From the IMG/VR virus record IMGVR_UViG_3300046837_000115, positions 1-56,031 of that record: a DNA stretch of 56,031 nt; one strand, written 5' to 3'. Position numbers and translations under genes: made by a program. The notes beneath the pieces were generated by a model. That model saw only the letters and a list, made by a program, of their open reading frames with translations, was not told the origin of the DNA and made no database searches. This stretch comes from a virus. Shown in pieces: positions 24,803 to 34,543 of this stretch; the first letter of the stretch is position 1; every line of letters begins with the position of its first letter.

Positions 24803-27800
24803 ATGGCCGAGTCGACCGTCAGGGTGATGTTCCTCGGCGACGCCGCCGGACTATCCGCCGCGACGAAGAAGGGCGAGGCCAGCTTCGGCGCGCTCGGTCG
24901 GGCCGCGAAACTCGCTGGGACGGTGATGGCGGCCGGGCTCGGTATCGCGGTCGTTGAGTCGGTCAAGCTCGCCGTCCAGTTCCAGAAGTCGATGACGATG
25001 ATCCAGACCCAGGCGGGGGCGTCCGCGGCCGAGGTGAAGAAGCTGTCCGGGGAGGTGTTGAAGCTGGCGCCGAAGGTCGGCACCGGCCCCGACGCGCTAG
25101 CGCAAGGGCTGTTCCATCTGGAGTCGCAGGGTCTCCGGTCCGCGAAGGCGATGGACGCGTTGAAGATCGCCGCCGAAGGGGCGAAGGTCGGCAACGCGAA
25201 CCTCGAAGACGTCACCAACGCGTTGGGTGCTGTGATGGTGTCCGGGATCAAGGGCGCCGGTGACCTAAACAACGTGATGGGCGAGCTGAACGCCACGGTC
25301 GGCGCCGGTGACATGCGGATGCAAGACCTCGCCGACGCGCTCGGGACAGGTCTTGCCGCAAAGGCCAAGGTCGCCGGGGTCTCGATCAGGGACATCTCTT
25401 CCGCCCTCGCCGTGTTCGGTGACAACAACATCCGGGGCGCCCAGGCCGGGACGCTGCTCGGTTCGACGATCAGGATCATGGCCGCCCCGTCCGGTGCTGC
25501 CGCGAAAGCGCTGAAGAGCGTCGGGATCTCCGCCACCGAACTCGCGGACGACATCAGGAACAGGGGGCTGGTCGCCGCGATTCAGGACCTGAAAAGTCAC
25601 CTTGAGTCCGCTGGGCTAACAGCGTCGGAGCAGGCCCGCGTGTTGACGCAGGCGTTCGGCGGCCGCCAGTCGACCGGCGTCCAGATCCTCGTCGGGCAGT
25701 TGGAGCGGCTGAAGACGAAGGAGCAGGAGGTCGCGGACGGCGGTAACAAGTTCGGGGCGGCGTGGAAGGCAACCACGGACACGCTGAAGTTCCAGCTGGA
25801 CAAGACGAAGGCGTCGCTTGAGGCGGCCGCGATCCCGATCGGGAACCTGCTGCTCCCGGCTTTGGGGGCGGCAGCCGGGAAGGTTGCCGATTTCGCGGGG
25901 GCGGTGCAGGCGCACATGCCGGAGATCAAGGCGGCATTCGGGGACATCTCGTCGGCGATCGGGGATGTGGGGTCCAAACTTGCTGGTCTCGCCACGTCGC
26001 CGACGGGGATGTCGGCGATCGGTGCGATTGCGGCGGGCGGACTGACCGCCAAAGGCATCGTCGGGGTCAGTGGCGCGATCGCGGGACTCGGCAGCATGTT
26101 GGGCAGGCTCGGCCCGTGGGGACTCGCCGCCTCGGCCGCTATCGGGTTGATCACGTTTGCGTTCATCCGCAGCCGCTTCCAGGTCAACGAGTTCGACGAC
26201 GCCGTCAAGAAGATCCAGAGCACACTCTCAGGCACTCAAAGTGCTGTAGCGCAACATACGGCCGCGGTGAACCAGCTCTCCCAGGCGCATTTGAACGTGA
26301 AGACGTCGGGGGAGCAGCTGCGGGCGGCGGAGCAGGCGCTGGGGGCCTTGTGGCGCGCCGGGAAGGTGGGAACGGATGAGTACACCAAGGCGCAGGATGT
26401 TCTGACGCAGGCCAAGATCAACTCGCGGGTGGCGTCCGCAGAACTCAAGGCGGCAGAGCAGAACGAGGGGAATACGCGGAAAGCGCAGACTAAGGCGATC
26501 AGCGATCAGAAGGATGCGTTTGCGGCGCTCGACAAGAAGTCCGCCGACCTGTCTGGGAGATACGACCGGCTGATAGCCCAGAACAAAACCTTGGCGCAGG
26601 GCGGCTCGGTCGTGTCGCAGCAGCAACGCACCTACAACAAGGAGCTGATGGCGGGGTTGGTAGACAACTACGCGTCGTCGATCTCCAAGCTGCGCGGCGC
26701 GCTGGGGCTGTCCGGGGTGAGCGCCAGAGACGTCAGCAAAGCCGTGCACGAGATCGCCAACCAGATCCACGGGATCCCTCCGCTGAAAGAAGTGCTGGTG
26801 AGGTTGAGGGTGCAGCAACTGTTCGTGACCATATGGGACACGATCCGGCGTACAACCACGCAAGTAACAAAGCCTCTTGCGGGTAGGGCGGGCGGCGGGT
26901 TCGTGCCCGGGTCGTCGCCGGGGGCGCCGACGTTGATCCTGGCGCACGCGGGCGAGGTTGTGTTGAACCAGCAGCAGCAGGAAGCGCTCGGAGGTCAGCA
27001 GGCGATCGCGTCGATGTTCGGGTTCACCGGCCAGGAGGGGCCGGGGTTCGCGTCCGGCGGCATCGTCCGCAGCCGGAAAAGCCCGCACCACTCCCCGAAA
27101 TACACGAAGCCGCTGCGGCGCGCGACGGCGGCGGTGAACCGCGTGAACGCGGCGTTGTCGGCGATCGCCGACGTGATCCAGCGCACCGACCGCTCCTACG
27201 GGCAGCAGGTCCGTGAGGACGACATCACGCAGGAGCAGTTCCTTGTTGATGTGCCGGACGGGAAGGGCGGCACCGTCACCGTCCTCGACAAGGACGCCGT
27301 CGCGCAAAGGTTGAAGGAGATCGCCGGGCTTGTCGGGATGCGAGGCGACATGCTCGCCCTGTTGGACGAGAAGAAGGCCGATTTGGACGAGGCCGTGAAG
27401 GACATGACGATCGCGATCGCTGCGGTGAAGAAGGCGATCGAGGAGGAGCAGAAGGCGATTGCGGCGGACACGAAAGAGATCAAGGAGCTGAACGACGACA
27501 TCAAGAAGCGGCAGGCACGGGTTGACGATGACCGGAAGGAGATCCGGGAGCAGAACAAGGCGATCGCCGACCTCCGCGACAAGGAGAGCGGGGCGCGGAA
27601 GCGGCTGGCTGCGGAGCGGGCGAAGAAGAAGCCGGACAAGGCCGTGGAGGCGAGGATCGTCGCGGAGATCGCCGGGTACGAGAACCAGATCGACAGCCGC
27701 GACGACCGCAAGAAGGTGCTGTCCGACGATGTCGCGACCCAGATCATCGGTGAGCGGAAGGACCGGAACAGGATCAGTGCGGTCACCGCCGACCGTGAGA

Positions 27801-28489
27801 AACACACCCGGATTCTGGGTCAGCTCAGGACGGAGTTGAAGGACTGGCAGTCCGGGCTGGCGGACGACCAGAAGGCTAGGTTGGACTGGCCGCTCGACCG
27901 GCGCGACGTCGAGCTTGACGTGGAGACGTTGAACTACGAGGCCAGCCAGATCCGGGCGATCAAGGCGCCGGAGCCGCAGCCGGACCAGACAGGTGGGGAA
28001 ACGGGCGGCGGCGGGGGCGGGGACACGGGTGGCGCTGGGGGCGGTGATACGGGGCATACGCCGCAGCAGCAGTGGCAGCAACAGAACCAGGGGATCATCA
28101 TCGAACAGCTAAAGGCGTACATCGCGCAGCTGCAGCAGGCTTTGGCGATCGGGGCTGCGCAGCAGGGTGTGATCGCGGCGTTCCAGCGCGGGACGCTGAA
28201 CGTTCCGGTGACCGGCAACTACCAGCTACACGCCGGTGAGCAGGTCACCCCCGCCGGGATAGTCCGCCACCCGATGCCTCCATACCGGATCGGCGGAGAC
28301 GGCAGTCCGGGGGGCGAGTGGGTATACGGCGGCGGCTCGGGCGGGGGGCGCCAGGGGCCGATGCACATCACGCTCGTCGTCGAAGGGAACGAAGGCACCC
28401 TCAAGGACTTTGTTTCGCTCCGCGCCGCCGAGGTGTACGACGAACGCGGACGGCGTGTCGACTACTACCTCCGCGAAGGACGACGGTAG
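24803..28489 (+). CDS. tail tape measure protein
   Basis: 1228 residues, the longest gene. The N-terminal 320 residues match the TP901-type tape measure pattern (FQKSMTMIQTQAGAS, LAPKVGTGPDALAQGLFHLES, DALGTGLAAKAKVAGVS, FGDNNIRGAQAGTLL, VLTQAFGGRQST). Hydrophobic segments follow at about 400-455, then an extended coiled-coil at about 850-1040, a Gly-rich linker (TGGETGGGGGGDTGG) and a Gln-rich helix. It sets tail length and is ejected with DNA. By the known rule of about 0.15 nm per residue, a tail near 180 nm is expected. Confidence 0.9.
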   Translation: MAESTVRVMFLGDAAGLSAATKKGEASFGALGRAAKLAGTVMAAGLGIAVVESVKLAVQFQKSMTMIQTQAGASAAEVKKLSGEVLKLAPKVGTGPDALAQGLFHLESQGLRSAKAMDALKIAAEGAKVGNANLEDVTNALGAVMVSGIKGAGDLNNVMGELNATVGAGDMRMQDLADALGTGLAAKAKVAGVSIRDISSALAVFGDNNIRGAQAGTLLGSTIRIMAAPSGAAAKALKSVGISATELADDIRNRGLVAAIQDLKSHLESAGLTASEQARVLTQAFGGRQSTGVQILVGQLERLKTKEQEVADGGNKFGAAWKATTDTLKFQLDKTKASLEAAAIPIGNLLLPALGAAAGKVADFAGAVQAHMPEIKAAFGDISSAIGDVGSKLAGLATSPTGMSAIGAIAAGGLTAKGIVGVSGAIAGLGSMLGRLGPWGLAASAAIGLITFAFIRSRFQVNEFDDAVKKIQSTLSGTQSAVAQHTAAVNQLSQAHLNVKTSGEQLRAAEQALGALWRAGKVGTDEYTKAQDVLTQAKINSRVASAELKAAEQNEGNTRKAQTKAISDQKDAFAALDKKSADLSGRYDRLIAQNKTLAQGGSVVSQQQRTYNKELMAGLVDNYASSISKLRGALGLSGVSARDVSKAVHEIANQIHGIPPLKEVLVRLRVQQLFVTIWDTIRRTTTQVTKPLAGRAGGGFVPGSSPGAPTLILAHAGEVVLNQQQQEALGGQQAIASMFGFTGQEGPGFASGGIVRSRKSPHHSPKYTKPLRRATAAVNRVNAALSAIADVIQRTDRSYGQQVREDDITQEQFLVDVPDGKGGTVTVLDKDAVAQRLKEIAGLVGMRGDMLALLDEKKADLDEAVKDMTIAIAAVKKAIEEEQKAIAADTKEIKELNDDIKKRQARVDDDRKEIREQNKAIADLRDKESGARKRLAAERAKKKPDKAVEARIVAEIAGYENQIDSRDDRKKVLSDDVATQIIGERKDRNRISAVTADREKHTRILGQLRTELKDWQSGLADDQKARLDWPLDRRDVELDVETLNYEASQIRAIKAPEPQPDQTGGETGGGGGGDTGGAGGGDTGHTPQQQWQQQNQGIIIEQLKAYIAQLQQALAIGAAQQGVIAAFQRGTLNVPVTGNYQLHAGEQVTPAGIVRHPMPPYRIGGDGSPGGEWVYGGGSGGGRQGPMHITLVVEGNEGTLKDFVSLRAAEVYDERGRRVDYYLREGRR

Positions 28490-29926
28490 ATGGATTCTTA
28501 TATCGTGACCAGCCCGGCGGGTAGCCAGATCGACATCGGGTCGTATCTGATCAAAGACACCGGTTTGGACTTCGGGCTGAAAGACGTCGTCCACCACGTC
28601 TACGTGAAGAACCCGCACGCCGAGGCTGTGGTTCAGGCGTTCGACGAGACGAACCCGCGGCAGATGACGTTTCGTGTCCGGTTGGCGTCGAGCGGAAACT
28701 TCACCCAGGGGCTGACGGGGGCGGAGGCGTTCCTCCGCGGCGCCGCCCGCGCCGGAGGTTACATCGACCTGAAACCGGACGGGGTCGCCACGGGTGACAT
28801 GGTCCGCTTCGATATCGTCGGCGGCCGGTACGAGCCCGAGTACGGCCTCGACCTTCAGAAGATCGCGCGTCGCGAGGGGATGCTGTACCTCGATGTTGAG
28901 CCGTTCGGGTACTCGCCGTCCGTGATCACGATCGCCTCGGTGGCTAGTACCTATCTGGGGGCGGTCGCTGTCCCTGGCGCCAGTGTGATCGGCGACGCGC
29001 TCGCCCAGGCCGAGGTCGTCCTCCAGGCCACTGTCGCGTCGAGCTACCCGATCGGGTGGGTGTCGGATGTTGTCGCGTGGTCGCTCGCGGGCAGGGCGTC
29101 GTTCGTGGCGTTCTGGCCTGCCGCGTCGATAGCGTCTGCTGTAGTCGGCGGTGTCGCTGCGGCCGACACCTTCGCGCCGGGCGGGAACGTGCTTCAGCTG
29201 CCGGTCAACCGCACCGCGGGGGCGTGGTCGAAGGTCGCCGTCGCGACGATCCCTGTCGCGCGGGAGCCCGCGTACCGCGGACGGTTCCGGGCGTTCGCGT
29301 TCGCGAAGTGGGCCGCGGCGCAGACGCAGCCCGCCTACCTGTCGATCGACGCTGCTGTGGGTGCGAGCGCGCCGTTCGCGTCATGGGCGAACATCGCTAC
29401 CGTCTTCACCAGCGCGGCGTTCGCGGGCTCGCCTGCCCACCAGGTGCTCGACCTCGGCGAGATGTACCTTCCGCCGGGGGCGTCCGGAATGCCCCAGGAC
29501 GTTCAGCTCCGCGTGTGGGGAGCACCTGGCGCGTCCGGGTTTGCTGCCACGCCGCTCCTCAACCTCGCTGGACTGTACCTGCTGCCGGTCGACGGGCCCG
29601 CCGGTGTGTTGGTTAAGGGTGTTGCGCAGCCGGGGTTCCCTCCGACCAGGGCGGCGTTCCTGTCTACCGACACGCGGCGGACGATCATCGGACAGGCCAC
29701 CCAGGACATGGGGTCCTACTATCCGCTCGCGATCGGCGACCCGAACTACCGCGGTGTCGCGCCGTACATCGGGGCGTCGACTGTCCAGCTAGACTCGTTC
29801 GTCGCTCAGCGTCCTACCACGGCGCTGGTCGGGTCTGCCGGTAACCCGTACGCGCTCGGAGGCGTGAACTTCCAGGCCGCCCGGGTCGCCTACCAGCCAA
29901 GGTTCTATTTCCTGAAGGCGGTCTAG
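28490..29926 (+). CDS. distal tail protein-like
   Basis: 478 residues, ATG 28490 directly after the tape measure. The N-terminal 150 residues (YIVTSPAGSQIDIGSYLIKDTGLDFG ... RQMTFRVRLASSG ... GRYEPEYGLD) fit the distal-tail/siphovirus tail component fold. Residues about 200-400 look like one or two inserted beta-sandwich modules. Position between tape measure and tail-tip gene supports a Dit-like hub protein. Confidence 0.7.
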   Translation: MDSYIVTSPAGSQIDIGSYLIKDTGLDFGLKDVVHHVYVKNPHAEAVVQAFDETNPRQMTFRVRLASSGNFTQGLTGAEAFLRGAARAGGYIDLKPDGVATGDMVRFDIVGGRYEPEYGLDLQKIARREGMLYLDVEPFGYSPSVITIASVASTYLGAVAVPGASVIGDALAQAEVVLQATVASSYPIGWVSDVVAWSLAGRASFVAFWPAASIASAVVGGVAAADTFAPGGNVLQLPVNRTAGAWSKVAVATIPVAREPAYRGRFRAFAFAKWAAAQTQPAYLSIDAAVGASAPFASWANIATVFTSAAFAGSPAHQVLDLGEMYLPPGASGMPQDVQLRVWGAPGASGFAATPLLNLAGLYLLPVDGPAGVLVKGVAQPGFPPTRAAFLSTDTRRTIIGQATQDMGSYYPLAIGDPNYRGVAPYIGASTVQLDSFVAQRPTTALVGSAGNPYALGGVNFQAARVAYQPRFYFLKAV

Positions 29927-29927
29927 C

Positions 29928-31568
29928 GTGGCGCTCGACGCCGGAGGCCCGCAAGGGTTCCAGCTCGAAGACATCCGGGTCGTCCTCGACCGGCCAGGCA
30001 TGCCCGACATCGAGATCACCCCGAACTTCGACACGATGACGTTCGCCACGCTAGCCGTCGGCGGGTTCGGGTCGTGTTCGTTCAGCATCCCCGGGGCGCC
30101 GTCGAAGTGGCGGCAGCAGATCCCCCACCTTTCGCTGCTCCGCGCCAGCTACGGCGGCCGAGTGTTGTACGAAGGCCAGGTCGAAGACATCGCCTTGTCG
30201 ATGTCCGGAGACCAGATGTCGACACGGATCGCCGCGTTCGGGCTGCAGCGGCTACTCGCCGAGGTGGGAGTCAGGCGCGTGTGGCTGCTCCGGTCGATCG
30301 ACTGGCAGACCGGCCGTTTGATCACCGGCAGCTCCGGCGGCGTCATCTTTGTGTACGACCCGGCGAACTGGGGCGGTGTCGCGACCGGCCAGTTCGACCC
30401 GACGTTGCTGTCCAGGATCGGCGTCGAGCTGAAGGGCACGACCGACAGCGGCCCGTCTCCGCTCGGGTCCTGCCAGGGCGTCTACTGGTACACCGGCGGC
30501 GCCACCCTGAACAACATGTTCTTCACGGCGAACAACCAATCGGGGAAAGACCCGTGCGCTATGGCTGTCCAGGCATCGTCGAACGGCACCGCCTGGACCG
30601 ACGTCGCGACCCACACTGGGGCGACGTTCTTCGGTCCGTTGGCGTTCAACGCAGCGCTACCGGCCGGGACGAACTGGGTCCGGATCGTGGCGTACATGCC
30701 GGTGTCTCACACCGGCGGATTGCACGCCTATCTGCAGGTCGAGAACATCGGGGTGACGGGGATCGCGAACGCCCTCGACGCCGCGGGCGGCTACTACGGC
30801 GGCACCATCCTCAACGACCTCCTTGCGCTCGTCCCCGGGTTGACGGTCGGGACGATCGAGTCCGGTAGCGACTTCACCATCGAAGAGATCCAGCGCGCCG
30901 TCCGCTCCAGCATCCTCGACGTTGTCTCGGAGGTCGCGGGGTACTACACCCGCGAGTGGGGGGTGTGGGAGGACGGCCGGTTCGACTGGATCACCCGGAA
31001 CCTCGACCAGCCGCAGTGGGTCGCCCCGCTCTCTGGCTTCACGGCGCTCGATCTGACGGCCACCGTCGACGGGATGGGAAAGTCGTTGTACGTGATCTAT
31101 CAGGACGCGGCGTCGAAGGCGACGTCGGAGCAGTCAGCGGTCGGGACGAGCCAGCGTAACCCGTACGTGAAGACCGGACGGATCAAGGACGCGTTGATCC
31201 AGCCGGGGTTCGCAATGACCGCCGCGTCCGCGTCGCAGCTCGCCGCGAAGCTCGTCGGCGACGTCGCGTCTTATCCGTTGATCCGCGGGACGTTCACCCT
31301 CCCCGCCCGCGCTCCTGTCGCTCATACCGCGCACGGACCGCAGCCTGCGTGGACGATCCGGGCAGGAGACAACATCCTGATCCCCGACCTCCCCACAAGC
31401 GAGCTGGCGTCGTCTGGGAAGAGGGACGGCGAGACGCTGTTCCATATCGTCACGACCGACACCGACCTGGGCGCCAACACGATCCAGCTCACGGTCGAAG
31501 GCCAGCTGAACCGCAGCGACATCCTGGTGGCACGGCTCGCCGCGGTCACCCGGGTCATCGGCGGCTAA
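29928..31568 (+). CDS. tail tip/baseplate hub protein
   Basis: 546 residues, GTG 29928 two bases after the previous stop. The N terminus (IRVVLDRPGMPDIEITPNFDTMTFATLAVGGFGS) and C terminus (AGDNILIPDLP ... RDGETLFHIVTTDTDLGANTIQLTVEG) look like the split hub domains of tail-tip proteins. Between about 140 and 280 lies a sugar-binding-like sandwich (VQASSNGTAWTDVA). Probably the hub that organises receptor binding or cell-wall penetration. Confidence 0.65.
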   Translation: MALDAGGPQGFQLEDIRVVLDRPGMPDIEITPNFDTMTFATLAVGGFGSCSFSIPGAPSKWRQQIPHLSLLRASYGGRVLYEGQVEDIALSMSGDQMSTRIAAFGLQRLLAEVGVRRVWLLRSIDWQTGRLITGSSGGVIFVYDPANWGGVATGQFDPTLLSRIGVELKGTTDSGPSPLGSCQGVYWYTGGATLNNMFFTANNQSGKDPCAMAVQASSNGTAWTDVATHTGATFFGPLAFNAALPAGTNWVRIVAYMPVSHTGGLHAYLQVENIGVTGIANALDAAGGYYGGTILNDLLALVPGLTVGTIESGSDFTIEEIQRAVRSSILDVVSEVAGYYTREWGVWEDGRFDWITRNLDQPQWVAPLSGFTALDLTATVDGMGKSLYVIYQDAASKATSEQSAVGTSQRNPYVKTGRIKDALIQPGFAMTAASASQLAAKLVGDVASYPLIRGTFTLPARAPVAHTAHGPQPAWTIRAGDNILIPDLPTSELASSGKRDGETLFHIVTTDTDLGANTIQLTVEGQLNRSDILVARLAAVTRVIGG

Positions 31569-31591
31569 CCCCTTTTTAGAAGGAGGGTCGC

Positions 31592-32395
31592 ATGGCGCAA
31601 CCAAGCGTCAAGTTCGACCGTGTCGTAAAGGCCGGGATGACCGGCGACGACGTGATCGCGATCAAGATCATCACGTCCCGGGCCGGGTGCTGGCCGTGGC
31701 AGGAGTTCGACAACGTCGCCCACCCCGACTTCATGAACGGCAAGGGGAAGTGGCCGGGGTTGAAAGGGCTGCAGCGCCTGCTCGGCGTGAAGGTCGACGG
31801 TGTCTACGGGCAGAACACCCACGCGACGTCGCTGCCGTTCCGGGTGCCGAAGGGGAAGACGCATGGAGGGGAGTACGTGTGGGACGGCCACGCCCAGGCG
31901 TTGTATGAGGGCGCCTATCCCGACCTCCACGCCCGCACGGTCGTCGCCGACGTCTTCACGTGGTGGCAGTGGATGGTCGACCGGGAGCCGCAGATCGGCT
32001 ACCGGATGTGGCGGCCCATGCAGGAGCTTCGGCTCCACCACGAGCCGCCGCATCTGCCGTTCGACGAGGACTGCTCATCGACGTTCATCTACTGCGCGTT
32101 CCTCGGGGGCGCCAAGAGCCCGGATCTCGCCTATGGGTTCAGCGGGTTCGGGAACACCGACAGCCTGGTCCGGTGCGGGATCCCGATCCTGCAGTCGCAG
32201 ATCGGGGAGTACTGCCAAACCCACTACGTCGGTGTCTACTACGGGACGAGCGTGTGGTCGACGCATCATGTCGCCGCCGCCAAGTCGCCGACGAAGTTCG
32301 GCAGCATGGGACGGCAGGGCGCGCCGGAGTGGTACCACTCGATCGGCGACGGACCCGGGAACGTTGCCGCCATCAGGGCGCACGAGGTTCTGTGA
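31592..32395 (+). CDS. endolysin: NlpC/P60-like cysteine peptidase with N-terminal binding domain
   Basis: 267 residues, ATG 31592 after AGAAGGAGG. Residues about 12-90 resemble a peptidoglycan-binding helical domain (GMTGDDVIAIK ... GLKGLQRLLGVKVDGVYGQNT). The C-terminal part has the catalytic pattern FDEDCSSTF with C161 and THHVAAA with H225/H226, matching NlpC/P60-type endopeptidases known as endolysins in phages of high-GC Gram-positive bacteria. No signal peptide, so a holin is needed for export; several candidates follow. Confidence 0.75.
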   Translation: MAQPSVKFDRVVKAGMTGDDVIAIKIITSRAGCWPWQEFDNVAHPDFMNGKGKWPGLKGLQRLLGVKVDGVYGQNTHATSLPFRVPKGKTHGGEYVWDGHAQALYEGAYPDLHARTVVADVFTWWQWMVDREPQIGYRMWRPMQELRLHHEPPHLPFDEDCSSTFIYCAFLGGAKSPDLAYGFSGFGNTDSLVRCGIPILQSQIGEYCQTHYVGVYYGTSVWSTHHVAAAKSPTKFGSMGRQGAPEWYHSIGDGPGNVAAIRAHEVL

Positions 32396-32422
32396 CCCGC
32401 TACAGGGAGGGAGGGCAGGGTT

Positions 32423-32458
32423 GTGACGACTGCCGTCAGCCACAGCCGTGGCCGCTGA
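32423..32458 (+). CDS. 11-residue leader peptide overlapping next gene
   Basis: GTG 32423 follows a strong GGGAGGGAGGG run, while the downstream coiled-coil gene has no binding site of its own. The frame reads MTTAVSHSRGR and stops at 32456-32458, inside the next gene (start 32448). Ribosomes finishing here could re-initiate downstream. The peptide itself may have no function. Confidence 0.35.
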   Translation: MTTAVSHSRGR

Positions 32459-33050
32459 TGACGTACCGCTCCGCGAACTGCTCGAACAACGCCTCGCGGA
32501 CGAGCGACGCTACTACGACAAACGCTTCGACGAGATCGCCGACGCGCTCGCCAAGGCCAGCGAAGCGAACGAACGCCGCCTCGAAGGACTCAACGAGTGG
32601 CGGCAACAGTCGAAAGACCGGGAGGCGAACTGGACAGGCATCGAAGATTTCCGCACGTTCCGGGAAACCTGGCGGATCGCCCACGAAGACCTCGCCGGAC
32701 GGTTCAGCGAACTCGCCGCTAACGCCGTCGCCATCGACCGCTTCGACGCGCTGGAACGGGCAGTCAGTGTGTCCGCGGGCAGGCGCACCGCGATCGCAGG
32801 CGGCGCCGGTGTATTGGTCGCCGTCGTCGCGCTCCTGTTCACGCAGTTGTCGCGCAGCATCCCCACCCACGCGCAGATACAAGGGCAGATCGTGACCGAA
32901 GCCCCCTGGCTACAGGACAAACCCGCCATCGAGGCACGGATCACCCGACTGGAAGTGAGCGAGGCGAAACAGGACGACAGCCTCGCGGGCATCGTCGCGC
33001 TCGACAAGTTCTTCTGCCACACCCGCGCCCCGAAACTACCGGGATGCTGA
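32448..33050 (+). CDS. coiled-coil membrane protein of the lysis region
   Basis: 200 residues, GTG 32448. Residues 1-110 are charged and predicted coiled coil (RELLEQRLADERRYYDKRFDEIADALAKASEANERR in short heptads). Residues about 116-136 are one transmembrane helix (AIAGGAGVLVAVVALLFTQL), and the last 60 are extracytoplasmic by the positive-inside pattern, with a terminal CHTRAPKLPGC. It could be a spanin-like or holin-associated protein. A stop codon just before the GTG rules out a longer form in this frame. Confidence 0.6.
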   Translation: MAADDVPLRELLEQRLADERRYYDKRFDEIADALAKASEANERRLEGLNEWRQQSKDREANWTGIEDFRTFRETWRIAHEDLAGRFSELAANAVAIDRFDALERAVSVSAGRRTAIAGGAGVLVAVVALLFTQLSRSIPTHAQIQGQIVTEAPWLQDKPAIEARITRLEVSEAKQDDSLAGIVALDKFFCHTRAPKLPGC

Positions 33051-33115
33051 CCGTGATCATCGCCATCGTCGTCTGCCTGATCGTCGCAGGCGTCCTGATC
33101 GGCAAAGCACTCTAG
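33044..33115 (+). CDS. 23-residue transmembrane peptide
   Basis: ATG 33044 overlaps the TGA of the previous gene. The product is almost one hydrophobic helix (TVIIAIVVCLIVAGVLIG) with a C-terminal KAL, TAG at 33113-33115. Single-helix micro-proteins of this type occur in phage lysis cassettes and may be pinholin-like, antiholin-like or modulators. Small size limits certainty. Confidence 0.5.
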   Translation: MLTVIIAIVVCLIVAGVLIGKAL

Positions 33116-33129
33116 AAAAGGAGGCGCCG

Positions 33130-33216
33130 GTGCTAGCGACTACCGAGCACGACCTGATCGTGGTCGTCCTGATCCTCGCGGTCATCGCGCTCGTCATCTT
33201 CATCGTCAAACACTAG
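33130..33216 (+). CDS. 28-residue transmembrane peptide
   Basis: GTG 33130 preceded by AAAAGGAGG with good spacing. The product reads MLATTEHDL then a hydrophobic helix (IVVVLILAVIALVIFIV) ending KH. A second micro-protein next to the first, in the same coupled series. Possible role in membrane permeabilisation; inferred only. Confidence 0.55.
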   Translation: MLATTEHDLIVVVLILAVIALVIFIVKH

Positions 33217-33225
33217 GAGGCCATC

Positions 33226-33477
33226 GTGCCCAACATGCCGGTAACCCCGGTCACTCCGAAAGCCGCACCAGGGCAGTTCGCATCCCCAGACATCACCGCC
33301 GCCCAGGTCCTGTCCGTCATCTCCGCCGTCGCCGCGCAGGTCGTCGCGTGGGGGATCATGACGCAGGGCACGTCGGCGCAGCTCGTGTCGATCGCCGGGA
33401 TCGTGCTCCCCGCCGTCTGGGCGGTCGTTGACTCCGTCATCCGCCACGGACGCGCCACCGGGAGCGCCACAAAGTGA
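33226..33477 (+). CDS. putative holin with two transmembrane helices
   Basis: 83 residues, GTG 33226 after TAGGAGG. Two hydrophobic segments (AAQVLSVISAVAAQVVAWGIM and AQLVSIAGIVLPAVWAVVDSVI) with a short loop and a basic C terminus (RHGRATGSATK) fit small class II holin-like proteins. Next gene starts with GTGA overlap. Best holin candidate together with 34635-34868. Confidence 0.65.
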   Translation: MPNMPVTPVTPKAAPGQFASPDITAAQVLSVISAVAAQVVAWGIMTQGTSAQLVSIAGIVLPAVWAVVDSVIRHGRATGSATK

Positions 33478-33785
33478 CCGACGAGGAGAGCCATCACCGA
33501 CCCGACGTAGGGCCTCAGCTCGCGTGGATCGACCAGCGGCTACAGGTGATCGAGCGGCACCTGGAGTCGATCATGCGGAAGCTCCGCTCTGTCCAACACG
33601 ACGAAAGGATCATCATGGCCGACCAGGACGCACTCGACGCAGCTATCGCGTCGCTCCAGACCGCTGTTGACGCCATCGTGGCGAAGCTCGGCGAGGTCCC
33701 GAACGCGCCGGACTTCTCCGCCGAGGTCGCTTCGTTGACGGCGGCGACGGACGAGATCAACGCCGCCCTCGCCCCGCCCGCCTGA
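33474..33785 (+). CDS. coiled-coil protein of the lysis region
   Basis: 103 residues, GTG 33474 overlapping the holin stop. Two amphipathic helical stretches (WIDQRLQVIERHLESIMRKLRSV; ALDAAIASLQTAVDAIVAKL) and an Ala-rich end. No membrane segment. Similar small coiled-coil proteins are often found among phage lysis genes, but their role is unclear. An internal ATG at 33615 (MADQDALDAAI) could give a shorter form. Confidence 0.55.
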   Translation: MTDEESHHRPDVGPQLAWIDQRLQVIERHLESIMRKLRSVQHDERIIMADQDALDAAIASLQTAVDAIVAKLGEVPNAPDFSAEVASLTAATDEINAALAPPA

Positions 33786-33790
33786 CGAAG

Positions 33791-34543
33791 ATGCCGAAGC
33801 TCGGCAAACGTCCGTACGTCCCGGACATTCGGGACATCACGTTCGCCGCGATCAAGCCGGAGGCTCCGCTCCCCATGCCGGAGCCTCCGGCGCGTTTCGG
33901 TCACGGCGGCGCGTTCAAAGACTGGCGCATGCTCGGCAACGACAAGTACGGCGACTGCGTCTTCGCCGGGGGCGCCCACGAAACGATGCTGACGGCGAAG
34001 CTGGGCGGGCATGTAGCGGCGTTCAACGACACTGGTGTCCTGTCCGACTATTCGGCGGTCACCGGGTTTCAGCCGAACGACCCGTACTCAGATCAGGGCG
34101 CCGACGTCCGCGAGACGCTCGGCTACCGCCGTCACACCGGCCTCGTCGACTCCTCGGGGCACCGACACAAGATCGGCGCATACGTCTCCCTCAATGCGGG
34201 CGACTGGACGGAGCTATGGCAGGCAGTCTTCATCTTCACCGCCGTCGGCATGGGCTTTCAGTTCCCCGACACCGCGATGGACCAGTTCGACGCCGGGGAG
34301 CCGTGGGACATCGTCCCGAACGCCCAGATCGACGGAGGTCACTACGTCCCCGTCGTCGGCCGTTCAAGCGTCGGTGTCGGGGCGTGCGTGACGTGGGCGA
34401 AACGCCAGCCGTTCACCCGCAAGTTCTACGAGACATATGCGGACGAGGCGTGGGCGATCATCTACCCCGAAGAGCTAAAGGTGGGGCACACGGAGCACGG
34501 GTTCAGCCTCGCCACCCTCAGAACCTATCTGGGGCAACTGTGA
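33791..34543 (+). CDS. papain-like cysteine peptidase (second putative lytic enzyme)
   Basis: 250 residues, ATG 33791. The motif NDKYGDC with C56, then GGHYVPVVG with H184 and VTWAKRQPFT/DEAWAII, is the arrangement of a papain-fold (C1/C39-like) peptidase seen in actinobacterial phages and prophages. No signal peptide. Its neighbours are small membrane proteins, so it may be a second endolysin cutting the peptide cross-links, or a virion-associated peptidase. Active-site residues are present. Confidence 0.65.
   Translation: MPKLGKRPYVPDIRDITFAAIKPEAPLPMPEPPARFGHGGAFKDWRMLGNDKYGDCVFAGGAHETMLTAKLGGHVAAFNDTGVLSDYSAVTGFQPNDPYSDQGADVRETLGYRRHTGLVDSSGHRHKIGAYVSLNAGDWTELWQAVFIFTAVGMGFQFPDTAMDQFDAGEPWDIVPNAQIDGGHYVPVVGRSSVGVGACVTWAKRQPFTRKFYETYADEAWAIIYPEELKVGHTEHGFSLATLRTYLGQL

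Noticed and set aside
26228-28081. 617-residue leftward frame opposite the tape measure
   Set aside because: Leu/Arg-rich composition typical of antisense frames in high-GC DNA; it lies wholly within the convincing tape-measure gene.
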